Of a stretch of 64,000 bases of DNA, positions 38,007-46,177 are shown one piece after another (the first letter of the stretch is position 1; each line of letters starts with the position of its first letter). The notes under the pieces were generated by a model. The model ran no database searches. It was given only the letters and a program-made list of their open reading frames with translations, and had not been told where the DNA came from. Origin of the DNA: Allopusillimonas soli (lineage in GTDB: Bacteria; Pseudomonadota; Gammaproteobacteria; Burkholderiales; Burkholderiaceae_B); assembly GCF_004153445.1 (NCBI RefSeq), contig NZ_SDQC01000002.1:744001-808000 (forward strand), written 5' to 3'. The translations under genes were made by a program, and so were the position numbers.

Positions 38007-39260
38007 TCAGGTCACCAGGCCGCGCACGCGAAATCTGTCCTGGTCCCATTCTCGATCCTGCAGCACTGCCTTCAGGTTCTGCACTGCATGCCATATGTCG
38101 CTGTAGCCAAGGTAAAGCGGGGTCACACCGAAACGCATGACCTCGGGCTCCCGGTAGTCGCCGATCACGCCGCGCGCAATAAGCGCCTGCAGCACGGCGT
38201 ACCCTTGCGGGTGGCGAAAGCTGACATGGCTGCCCCGGTGTTGGTGATCAAGCGGCGTGATCAGCATCATGTCCAGGCCGGCGCACTCCTGCTCCACCAA
38301 CTGAATGAATAAATCAGTCAATCTCAGCGACTTGCTGCGGATGATCTGCATGTCCGTTTGCCGGAAGATGTCCACACCGCATGCAATCAGGCTCATGGAA
38401 ACGATGGGCTGCGTCCCGCAAAGAAAACTGCGTATGCCCGTGGCAGGTACGAATTCGGTCGACATATCGAAGGGGCGTGCATGGCCCCACCAGCCAGACA
38501 GCGGCTGCCATAGGGCGCCATGATGCCGCGGGTTGGCCCATAGCATGGCCGGCGCGCCCGGCCCACCGTTTAGATACTTGTAGGTGCAGCCGATGGCAAA
38601 GTCCGCGTCCGCGGCTTTCAGGTTCATGGGAACAGCGCCTATCGAATGACATAAATCCCAGATAATCAGAGCATCATGCGCATGTACCAATCCAGTGACG
38701 GCCTCCATGTCGTACAGGTAGCCTGTTCGATAATTTACATGTGACAGCACCACCACTGCCGTCTGCTCCGTGACTGCTGTTGCCAGATCTCCGGGTTCAT
38801 CCAACAATTGCAGAGCATAGCCTTGATCAAGGAGTTCGATCAGTCCCTGAATCATGTACAGATCAGTCGGAAAGGCATCGCGCTCCGCCAGGATGATTTT
38901 CTTTTCCGGATGGCGGCTATTCTGGATGCGCACCGCATTGGCCAGAACCTTGAACAGATTCAATGAGGCGGTGTCGGTGACGACGATTTCACCCGCCCCG
39001 GCACCTACCAAAGGGGCGACATGATCGCCCAGTCGGACGGGGAGTGACCACCACCCTGCCTTGTTCCAACTGTTGATGAGGTCGGCGCCCCATTCCCTGC
39101 GGATTACATCCTGGGCGCGACTCATTGCGCTCCGGGGCAAGACCCCCAGGGAGTTTCCATCCAGATAGATGATGCCATCGGGCAAATCAAATTGCTGCCT
39201 TAGCGCCGCCAGTTCGTCTGCCTGATCCCAGACTCGACATTGCTCCAGAGTAATCAACAT
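38007..39260 (-). CDS. kynU: Kynureninase
   Basis: A 417-aa PLP enzyme that cleaves kynurenine to anthranilate and alanine in tryptophan catabolism. PLP lysine is Lys228 in GCTYKYLNGGPGAPAMLW; DGNSLGVLPRSA near the N-terminus and WDLCHSIGAVP are conserved. Length equals that of bacterial KynU. It is divergent from an Lrp/AsnC-type regulator. The companion genes kynA and kynB, often in one operon with kynU, are not in this window, so either they lie elsewhere or kynurenine comes from outside. Confidence 0.96.
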   Translation of the reverse strand: MLITLEQCRVWDQADELAALRQQFDLPDGIIYLDGNSLGVLPRSAMSRAQDVIRREWGADLINSWNKAGWWSLPVRLGDHVAPLVGAGAGEIVVTDTASLNLFKVLANAVRIQNSRHPEKKIILAERDAFPTDLYMIQGLIELLDQGYALQLLDEPGDLATAVTEQTAVVVLSHVNYRTGYLYDMEAVTGLVHAHDALIIWDLCHSIGAVPMNLKAADADFAIGCTYKYLNGGPGAPAMLWANPRHHGALWQPLSGWWGHARPFDMSTEFVPATGIRSFLCGTQPIVSMSLIACGVDIFRQTDMQIIRSKSLRLTDLFIQLVEQECAGLDMMLITPLDHQHRGSHVSFRHPQGYAVLQALIARGVIGDYREPEVMRFGVTPLYLGYSDIWHAVQNLKAVLQDREWDQDRFRVRGLVT

Positions 39261-39317
39261 GCCTCCCGCGCATCATTGTTTCCTGAAAATAGTTTAGCAT
39301 CGGCAATGAGGTGAAGG

Positions 39318-39396
39318 ATTCGATTATTCGATTAAAAATATGGTTTTATTGAATATAATCCCACTAATATTAAATTTATTCGAATAGAATTCGAAT
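39318..39396. promoter_or_regulatory. Four ATTCGA(A/T)T boxes, putative KynR operators
   Basis: In the 137-bp gap between kynU and the Lrp-type gene, ATTCGATT is tandemly repeated (39318-39325 and 39326-39333), and two palindromic ATTCGAAT boxes flank AGA (39378-39385 and 39389-39396), ending one base before the regulator ATG. The region between is AT-rich and contains promoter-like TATATT. Regularly phased sites like these fit an Lrp-family octamer controlling both directions. Confidence 0.7.
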
Positions 39397-39397
39397 C

Positions 39398-39859
39398 ATG
39401 CAAATAGATCCCGTCGATCTGAAAATTCTGGCCATCCTGCAGCAGGATGGACGCCTGAGCAATCTGGACCTTGCCGAACGCGTTTCCCTGTCCCCTTCAG
39501 CCTGCCATCGGCGCGTGAAACTTCTCGAGGAGCAAGGATTCATCGAAGGCTATGGCGCAGTTCTAAACGCAAAAAAGCTGGGATTCGACATCCAGGCCTA
39601 TGTCGAATTGAACCTAGGCCAGGTCAGCGATGCCGAACACCGTTACTTCACGCGCGAAATCAGCGCCATGCCCGAAGTCGTTAGTGCCAGCATCGTTACC
39701 GGAGAGGCCAATTACATGCTGTACGTGCGTACCCGCAATTTCGAAGAATTTTCGCAATTTATTGTGAACCGTCTGAGCAAGCTCAAGGGGGTGACCAGGA
39801 TACGTTCACAGCTAGTTCTCAGCGAACTGAAGGCCCACGAGGGACAGGTGCCGGTCTGA
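39398..39859 (+). CDS. Lrp/AsnC-family regulator, probable KynR
   Basis: A 153-aa regulator with an N-terminal helix-turn-helix (DPVDLKILAILQQDGRLSNLDLAERVSLSPSACHRRVKLLEEQGFI) and a C-terminal RAM ligand-binding domain (about 65-150). Divergence from kynU parallels the KynR-kynBAU arrangement described in other proteobacteria, where kynurenine is the inducer. The four ATTCGAWT boxes in the shared promoter reach its start codon, so autoregulation is likely. No strong Shine-Dalgarno is visible, since the boxes occupy that space. Confidence 0.88.
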   Translation: MQIDPVDLKILAILQQDGRLSNLDLAERVSLSPSACHRRVKLLEEQGFIEGYGAVLNAKKLGFDIQAYVELNLGQVSDAEHRYFTREISAMPEVVSASIVTGEANYMLYVRTRNFEEFSQFIVNRLSKLKGVTRIRSQLVLSELKAHEGQVPV

Positions 39860-40292
39860 TTATTTCGCAGTCGGATCGACGTGCGGCCAGACGGCCTTCG
39901 CCGAATTACGGTATTTGCAATGTTTGACACCCCTGGCCAAATGACGCATTGCAAAATACCGTCAAAAATGACACTATCCTGTTTCATCCAGACTACTGTG
40001 ACGAGCGACAGGTGTTCTATTCCGAAAACGTGCCTGGGCTGCTTTATTGCGTTGCCGCGCTTGCCTGGGGATTGCTCTACCTGGTATCCAGAAGATAGGC
40101 ACACTATGGCATCGCGCCAAACCTGGCGCGGACCAGGGGCGCACTCTACCCTTCAAGCGGCATCCATATTCGCAGATAAACGACAGTTTTGTTAAACAAG
40201 GGCAATTCAGCCTTCTTTAGCTGCCGCAGCGCAAGGATCGCGTCGCTATCCTGCTATACTTTTTTCGCCCCCTGAAACTCATCGACCTACTC
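39860..40292. other. Intergenic region with long inverted repeat and possible small ORF
   Basis: This 433-nt gap has no confident gene. ACGGTATTTGCAATG (39908-39922) and CATTGCAAAATACCGT (39947-39962) form a near-perfect inverted repeat, one base inserted, around a 24-nt spacer. A 49-codon frame (39949-40098, TTG start) ends in a hydrophobic segment (VPGLLYCVAALAWGLLYLVSRR) and may be a small membrane protein or a gene remnant. TGCTATACT at 40252-40260 is an extended -10 for the next gene. Confidence 0.4.
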
Positions 40293-40907
40293 ATGAAACT
40301 CATAGGCTCGTTAACCAGCCCTTACGTGCGCAAGGTGCGCGTCGTCATGGCGGAAAAAAAGCTGGATTACGAATTCATACTCGAAAATGTGTGGGCCGAC
40401 GACACCAGCATCCAGCAGCACAATCCGCTGGGCAAAATTCCCTGTCTGCTCATGGACGATCACGGCAGCCTGTTCGACTCGCGGGTGATCGTCGAGTATC
40501 TGGATACGCTGTCACCGGTGGGCCGGCTTATTCCCCAGCCTGGCCGCGACCGTGCCGCCACCAAGTGCTGGGAAGCCATTGCAGACGGCATGCTGGACGC
40601 GGCCGTGGCCATCAATATCGAGAACAACCGCCGGGAGCCGCAATTCCGCAGCGAAAAGTGGATAGCTCGCCAGCGGAGCAAGATCGAATCGGCGCTGGAG
40701 TCCATGGACAAAAGCCTGGACGATCAGCCATTCTGTATGGGCGTCAATTTCAGCCTGGCTGATGTCGCCGTGGGTTGTGCCCTTGGCTATCTCGATCTTC
40801 GCTGCCCTGAGCTCGATTGGCGAGCCGGCTATGGCAATCTGCACAGGCTGAACGAAAAACTGCAGGCCCGGCCCTCTTTCAGCAGCACGGCACCCGCGCA
40901 GGCCTGA
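40293..40907 (+). CDS. Glutathione S-transferase family protein
   Basis: A 204-aa GST-like protein. The N-terminal thioredoxin-fold domain starts KLIGSLTSPYVRKVRVVMAEKKLDYEF, with NPLGKIPCLLMDDHGSLFDSRVIVEYLD including the cis-Pro and the SxxI glutathione-binding element; the helical C-terminal domain carries FSLADVAVGCALGYLDLR. The S-P-Y-V-R start fits the beta-type/YibF-like branch. The substrate is unknown. It converges with mnmA 33 nt downstream. Confidence 0.92.
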   Translation: MKLIGSLTSPYVRKVRVVMAEKKLDYEFILENVWADDTSIQQHNPLGKIPCLLMDDHGSLFDSRVIVEYLDTLSPVGRLIPQPGRDRAATKCWEAIADGMLDAAVAINIENNRREPQFRSEKWIARQRSKIESALESMDKSLDDQPFCMGVNFSLADVAVGCALGYLDLRCPELDWRAGYGNLHRLNEKLQARPSFSSTAPAQA

Positions 40908-40940
40908 TTCACGCGGCGGGTCGAATAATGCCCAAAGGCG

Positions 40941-42059
40941 TCAGATGATGATGCCGCCTCCCAGACAGATTTCGCCCTCGTAGAGCACGGCCGACTGCCC
41001 CGGAGTAACCGCCCATTGGGCCTGAGGAAATGCGAGCGCACAATGCGCCGCATCCGCCGAGACCAGATCGCACGCCGCATCGGGCTGCCGGTAGCGCGTC
41101 TTGGCTGCATAGCGCCCGGCCTGCGGCGCATGACCCGCAACCCAGCTCACATCTTGCGCATTCACTGCCTGGCTGAGCAGCCATGGATGATCGTGACCCT
41201 GCACCACATACAGTGTGTTTTCATCCAGATCCTTGCGTGCCGTATACCAGGCGTCGGCCGTGCCATCGTCGCGCTGGCGCCCTTTAACGCCGCCAATACC
41301 CAAGCCTTTGCGCTGGCCCAGCGTATAAAACGAAAGCCCTTGATGCTGTCCCACCACGGCGCCTTCCGGCGTCTTGATGGGGCCGGGATGCGTCGGCAAA
41401 TAGCGGTTCAGGAATTCTCGAAATGGCCGTTCACCGATGAAACAGATACCGGTGGAGTCTTTCTTGGCCGCATTTGGCAAGCCCAGCGACCGGGCAATGC
41501 GCCGCACTTCCGTCTTGTGTATTTCACCCAATGGAAATAAAGTGCGGGCCAACTGTTCCTGGTTAAGCCTGTGCAGAAAATAGCTTTGGTCCTTGCTGCC
41601 ATCCAGCGCTTTGAGCAACTGGTACGTGTGGCGGCCATCAGGGCCCTGCACCTGCCTGACGCGCGCGTAGTGCCCAGTGGCGATATGCTCGGCACCCAAG
41701 GACATGGCATGATCCAGAAAAGCCTTGAACTTGATTTCGGCATTGCAAAGCACATCGGGGTTGGGTGTGCGGCCTGCGGAATACTCGCGCAGGAAATCGG
41801 CAAACACGCGATCCTTGTACTCGGCCGCAAAATTGACGGCTTCGATGTCAATGCCGATGACATCCGCGACGCTGGCCGCGTCGAGCCAGTCCTGCCGTGT
41901 GGAACAGTACTCCGAGTCATCGTCGTCTTCCCAGTTCTTCATGAACAGGCCAAGAACGTCGTAGCCTTGCTCCTTGAGCAGCCAGGCGGTAACGGACGAG
42001 TCGACGCCGCCCGACATGCCGACAACGACTCGTCTCTTTGAAATGGTGGTATTGGACAT
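40941..42059 (-). CDS. mnmA: tRNA-specific 2-thiouridylase MnmA
   Basis: A 372-aa enzyme inserting sulphur at C2 of wobble uridine-34 in tRNAs for Lys, Glu and Gln. The PP-loop GMSGGVDSS is at 14-22; the catalytic cysteines are Cys105 ([10 protein letters not shown]) and Cys206 ([13 protein letters not shown]). Length is as expected. It is downstream of the glc genes on the same strand but 72 nt away from glcF, probably a separate unit. Confidence 0.97.
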   Translation of the reverse strand: MSNTTISKRRVVVGMSGGVDSSVTAWLLKEQGYDVLGLFMKNWEDDDDSEYCSTRQDWLDAASVADVIGIDIEAVNFAAEYKDRVFADFLREYSAGRTPNPDVLCNAEIKFKAFLDHAMSLGAEHIATGHYARVRQVQGPDGRHTYQLLKALDGSKDQSYFLHRLNQEQLARTLFPLGEIHKTEVRRIARSLGLPNAAKKDSTGICFIGERPFREFLNRYLPTHPGPIKTPEGAVVGQHQGLSFYTLGQRKGLGIGGVKGRQRDDGTADAWYTARKDLDENTLYVVQGHDHPWLLSQAVNAQDVSWVAGHAPQAGRYAAKTRYRQPDAACDLVSADAAHCALAFPQAQWAVTPGQSAVLYEGEICLGGGIII

Positions 42060-42131
42060 GTCTGTATTGTAATCGGTGGCAAGCCGGGAGCCCGCCGTCA
42101 GTGGCGGCCCGTACCGCGCTGGCGGCGCCGC

Positions 42132-43388
42132 TCAGGCGGCATTGCGCATGCCGCCATCTCCCGCGGAAAGCGCCTCGTCAACCACCTCGATCCAGTGGCG
42201 CACAGGCGTTTCGGTGCCGGCCTGCAGATGCGTTATGCAGCCGATGTTGGAAGAAACGATGCAGTCGGGCTGCGTCTCGCCTATGGCCTGCAGTTTGCGT
42301 TCGCGCAAGCTGCCCGACAGCGACGGCTGTGTCACTGAGTAAGTCCCCGCCGACCCGCAGCACAGATGGGACTCGTTGAATGGCTGCAGCGCAAAGCCCA
42401 GGTCGGTGAGCAGGCGCTCGCTCACCGACCGTAGGCCCTGCCAGTGCTGCAATGTGCATGGCGGATGAAAGGCCACCCGTGCCGGCAGGCTAGCCATTCG
42501 CGCGCGTAACTGTTGCGCATGAGGCGCAAGAATCTCCGATACGTCACGCACCTTGTCCACCACACGCAGCGCCTTGGCCGCGTAGTTTGGATCGTGCCGA
42601 AGATGATGGGCATACTCGCGCACCATGCCGCCGCAACCGGACGCGTTGATAACAATCGCTTCGACCTGGCCGCTATCCAGCAGCGGTAGCCAGGCATCGA
42701 TATTGGCCCTCATTTGATCCAATGCCCTGTCCTGCGCATCGAGATGGAACTGGATGGCCCCGCAGCACCCCGCGGCGGGTACATCGCGCGCGCCTATGCC
42801 CACGGCATCCAGAACACGCAACGTTGCGGCATCGATACTGGGCAGCATGTCCGGCTGTACGCAGCCGCGCGGCATCAGAACCTGCCGCGCATGACGCCCA
42901 CCATGGCGAGGCACAGCGCCTGCAGGCCGCCGGGCCGGAATCTTATTGCGCAGCAGCACGGGCAGCATGGGACGCATCAGCCTCCCCAATGCCAGTGCCG
43001 GCCCGAACAACCGGGAGGTCAGCAGCGTGCGCAACGCGCCGCGTTGCAGGCGCTGTGCGAGCGGGCGTTCCACGCGCTCATCGACAAGCTTGCGGCCGAT
43101 ATCCACCAACGCGCCATATTCCACCCCCGAAGGACAGGTTGTTTCGCAGTTCCGGCATGTCAAGCAGCGGTCGAGATGCTGTTGCGTGGCGCGCGTGGGT
43201 TCTGCACCTTCCAGAACCTGCTTGATGAGATAAATGCGGCCGCGCGGGCTGTCCAGCTCGTCCCCAAGTATCTGATAGGTCGGGCAGGTGGCCAGACAGA
43301 ATCCGCAATGCACGCAGCGGCGCAGGATTTCCTCCGCATCATTACCTTCGTTCGTGCCGCGCGCCCAGGATGCCAGATTTGTTTGCAC
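42132..43388 (-). CDS. glcF: Glycolate oxidase iron-sulfur subunit
   Basis: A 418-aa subunit with two 4Fe-4S ferredoxin motifs near the N-terminus (Cys25-x2-Cys28-x2-Cys31-x3-Cys35 and Cys75-x2-Cys78-x2-Cys81-x3-Cys85) and two CCG-type domains (PAAGCCGAIQFHL and NESHLCCGSAGTYS). It relays electrons from the GlcD/GlcE flavin subunits to the membrane quinone pool during glycolate oxidation to glyoxylate. Start is GTG with GAGG upstream. It follows glcE by 9 nt, forming glcD-glcE-glcF. Confidence 0.94.
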   Translation of the reverse strand: MQTNLASWARGTNEGNDAEEILRRCVHCGFCLATCPTYQILGDELDSPRGRIYLIKQVLEGAEPTRATQQHLDRCLTCRNCETTCPSGVEYGALVDIGRKLVDERVERPLAQRLQRGALRTLLTSRLFGPALALGRLMRPMLPVLLRNKIPARRPAGAVPRHGGRHARQVLMPRGCVQPDMLPSIDAATLRVLDAVGIGARDVPAAGCCGAIQFHLDAQDRALDQMRANIDAWLPLLDSGQVEAIVINASGCGGMVREYAHHLRHDPNYAAKALRVVDKVRDVSEILAPHAQQLRARMASLPARVAFHPPCTLQHWQGLRSVSERLLTDLGFALQPFNESHLCCGSAGTYSVTQPSLSGSLRERKLQAIGETQPDCIVSSNIGCITHLQAGTETPVRHWIEVVDEALSAGDGGMRNAA

Positions 43389-43397
43389 GTTATTGCC

Positions 43398-44588
43398 TCA
43401 AAAATCGGGATACAGGCGGCCGGGATTGAAAATGCCGACCGGGTCCAGCTCCTGCTTCAGGCGCCGGGTAATGTTTCTCAATGCGGGGGCCAGGGGATGA
43501 AACACGGTTACGCCCGCCGGCCGCTCCTCATAGCGATAGAGCGTGGCGTGGCCGTGATGCCGGGCCACCGCATCACGCAAGCCGCCGTCGCGTGGCCCAT
43601 TGCCCGGCTGGGCGGCCAGCTTGGCTGGCCCCGCCACCCAACGTAGCCCGCCATTCCACTCCAGCATGGTGTGGCCAAAATCCAGAGCAGGGGTTCTTGG
43701 CGGCACCGCAATGCGCCACAGGGGACGGTGCCCGAAGAAGGGCAATGTCTGGTCGCGCAAGGCAGTCCAAAAAGTGGCGGCCTGCGGCGCAGCCAGCACC
43801 GTCCCGCCAATCTTACGTGCGGCGGCAGCCACGGCCGGATCACTGCCCGACAGCCGCAGCAGCAAGCATCCCTGCCTCTGGAATGATGGCGCGTCCCCAT
43901 TTGCGGTATCGCGTTCGGCGTCGGGAGACACTATGCTGGCCAGGTCAGCCTGGCCCAGCCAGCAGCTCGCGCTGATGGGTAAAGGCTGGCTGCGCCATTG
44001 GTTGAAGAGATCCAGCGCCTGGGCCTGATCCACCTCCAGCACTTGTGTCTGCTCACCCTGCGGCAAAGGCAGAACCTTGAGCGATACCTCGGTCAGCGCG
44101 CCGAAGATACCCATGGAGCCGGCCAACAGGCGCGAAATATCAAAACCTGCCACGTTTTTCATGACCTCGCCGCCAAATGACAGCACCTCGCCCGACGCCT
44201 CCAGCAGCTTGGCGCCCTGAACAAAGTCGCGCAACGGCCCCGCCGCCACACGCCGCGGGCCAGACAGACCGCTTGCCACCGCGCCGCCCAGTGTGGATCC
44301 GGCGCCAAAGCGAGGCGGTTCGAAGGCCAGCATCTGACCTTCGGCATGCAGTACCGCCTCTATTTCTTCCAAGGTCGTGCCGGCTCGCGCGGTGATCACA
44401 AGTTCGGAAGGCTGGTAATTGACAATCCCCTTGTAGCCCGACATGTCCAGTACCGCCGGCCCCTCGGGGTCGGCCGGACAGGGTTCGCCGTAGAAATCCC
44501 GGGTGCCCCCTCCTCTTATGTAGACAGGCCGCTCCGCCCCGTGGGCGGTCATGACGTGCTCACATAATTCCGAAAGCATGTATTCCAT
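43398..44588 (-). CDS. glcE: Glycolate oxidase FAD-binding subunit GlcE
   Basis: A 396-aa subunit with a shortened FAD-binding PCMH domain (LVITARAGTTLEEIEAVLHAEGQMLAFEPPRFGAGSTLGGAVASGLSGPRR) and a variable C-terminal half. AGGA six bases before the ATG at 44588 supports this start over a TTG two codons upstream. It lies 8 nt downstream of glcD and 9 nt upstream of glcF, so the three subunits are cotranscribed. Confidence 0.93.
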   Translation of the reverse strand: MEYMLSELCEHVMTAHGAERPVYIRGGGTRDFYGEPCPADPEGPAVLDMSGYKGIVNYQPSELVITARAGTTLEEIEAVLHAEGQMLAFEPPRFGAGSTLGGAVASGLSGPRRVAAGPLRDFVQGAKLLEASGEVLSFGGEVMKNVAGFDISRLLAGSMGIFGALTEVSLKVLPLPQGEQTQVLEVDQAQALDLFNQWRSQPLPISASCWLGQADLASIVSPDAERDTANGDAPSFQRQGCLLLRLSGSDPAVAAAARKIGGTVLAAPQAATFWTALRDQTLPFFGHRPLWRIAVPPRTPALDFGHTMLEWNGGLRWVAGPAKLAAQPGNGPRDGGLRDAVARHHGHATLYRYEERPAGVTVFHPLAPALRNITRRLKQELDPVGIFNPGRLYPDF

Positions 44589-44596
44589 CTTCAATC

Positions 44597-46090
44597 CTAG
44601 AAACGCGGCAGATCGGGGAAACGCAGTTCGCCGCCATGTACATGCATCTTTCCGTACTCGGCACAGCGCGCGAGCGTCGGCACGACCTTCTCCGGATTCA
44701 GGAGACTGTACGGGTCAAAGGCGCGCTTGAAGGCGCTGAAGAAATCCAGCTCGGGGCGGGTGAACTGCACGCACATCTGATTGATCTTCTCTATGCCCAC
44801 GCCATGCTCGCCGGTAATGGTTCCGCCCACCTGTACACAGAGCTCCAGGATGGCGGCGCCGAATTTCTCGGCGCGCTCGACCTCGTCGGGCTTGTTCGAA
44901 TCGAACATGATGAGCGGGTGCAGATTGCCGTCGCCGGCATGAAAGACATTGGCGCAGCGCAGGCCGTATTCGTCTTCCATCTCTTCGATGGCGTTGAGCA
45001 CCCGCGCCAGGTGGCGGCGCGGAATAGTGCCGTCCATGCAATAGTAGTCAGGCGAGATCCGTCCCGCAGCGGGAAAGGCATTCTTGCGGCCCGCCCAGAA
45101 TGTGAGTCTTTCCTGCTCGCTGGACGATACCTGCAGGCGCGTGGCGCCGGCTTCGCGGAATACCGCCTCCATGCGCTGTATTTCGTGCTCCACTTCTTCT
45201 TCCGTGCCGTCTGACTCGCACAGAAGCAAGGCATTGGCCTCAAGATCATAGCCAGCATTGACGAAGGGCTCGACCATATGCACGGCGCGCTTATCCATCA
45301 TTTCCAGCCCAGCGGGAATGATGCCAGCGCCTATGACGTTGGCGACAGCGTGCCCGGCTGACTCGACGCTGGCAAAACTGGCCATGACGACGCGCGCGCA
45401 CGCGGGCTTGGGAATGAGCCGCACGGTGGCTTCGGTGACGAAACCCAGCATCCCCTCGGAACCGATGAAGGCGGCCAGCAGCTCCAGCCCCGGACTGTCA
45501 GGCGCCTCGGAACCCAGCTCCAACACCTCTCCGTCAATCGTAATCACGCGCGCGCGCAATATGTTGTGCACCGTCAGCCCGTACTTCAGGCAGTGAACGC
45601 CGCCGGAGTTCTCGGCGATGTTCCCGCCGATGGTACAGGCGATCTGGCTGGAGGGATCCGGTGCATAGTACAGACCGAAAGGGGCCGCCGCTTCGGAAAT
45701 GGCGAGGTTGCGCACGCCCGGCTGCACGACGGCGCTTGCCGAAGCCGGATCTATGCTGAGAATGCGGTTCAGCTTGCTCAAGCCCAAAATAATGCCTTGG
45801 GCGTGCGGCATGGCTCCGCCGGAGAGCCCTGTACCCGCCCCGCGCGCCACAATGGGAATGTTGAGCACCTTGCAGGCCGTGACAACAGCAATGAGCTGGG
45901 CTTCGTTTTCGGGCAGGATGACTACCGGCGGGAGCGTACGGTAAAGCGACAGGCCGTCGCACTCGTAGGCACGCGTGTCCTCGACCCGGGACAGTATGCA
46001 GTGCTGGGGCAGCTTGCCCGCAAGACGCGCCAGCAGTCCGGGAAAGTCGGGGGTCTGCTGGTACGCTGGGCTGATCAGGGTATCAGTCAT
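44597..46090 (-). CDS. glcD: Glycolate oxidase subunit GlcD (FAD-linked)
   Basis: A 497-aa flavoprotein with a PCMH FAD-binding domain (PIVARGAGTGLSGGAMPHAQGIILGLSKLN) and a C-terminal FAD-oxidase domain with FHAGDGNLHPLIMFD and TITGEHGVGIEKI. It is the catalytic core of glycolate oxidase. It starts 87 nt after a second GlcD-like gene. No glcC regulator or glcB malate synthase is visible nearby. Confidence 0.94.
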   Translation of the reverse strand: MTDTLISPAYQQTPDFPGLLARLAGKLPQHCILSRVEDTRAYECDGLSLYRTLPPVVILPENEAQLIAVVTACKVLNIPIVARGAGTGLSGGAMPHAQGIILGLSKLNRILSIDPASASAVVQPGVRNLAISEAAAPFGLYYAPDPSSQIACTIGGNIAENSGGVHCLKYGLTVHNILRARVITIDGEVLELGSEAPDSPGLELLAAFIGSEGMLGFVTEATVRLIPKPACARVVMASFASVESAGHAVANVIGAGIIPAGLEMMDKRAVHMVEPFVNAGYDLEANALLLCESDGTEEEVEHEIQRMEAVFREAGATRLQVSSSEQERLTFWAGRKNAFPAAGRISPDYYCMDGTIPRRHLARVLNAIEEMEDEYGLRCANVFHAGDGNLHPLIMFDSNKPDEVERAEKFGAAILELCVQVGGTITGEHGVGIEKINQMCVQFTRPELDFFSAFKRAFDPYSLLNPEKVVPTLARCAEYGKMHVHGGELRFPDLPRF

Positions 46091-46177
46091 TGTCTCTCGT
46101 TATGCGCTCATGTCGCGCCTCCGCCCGCAACCGTCGCATGAGGTTGGCTCGGGCGACAGGCGTTCCGGCTGGTGGGT

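Noticed and set aside
39881-40195. A 104-codon plus-strand frame between the Lrp-type gene and the GST gene
   Set aside because: Composition is unlike a real protein, it has no Shine-Dalgarno and it spans the inverted repeat; the overlapping 49-codon frame is the better, still weak, candidate.
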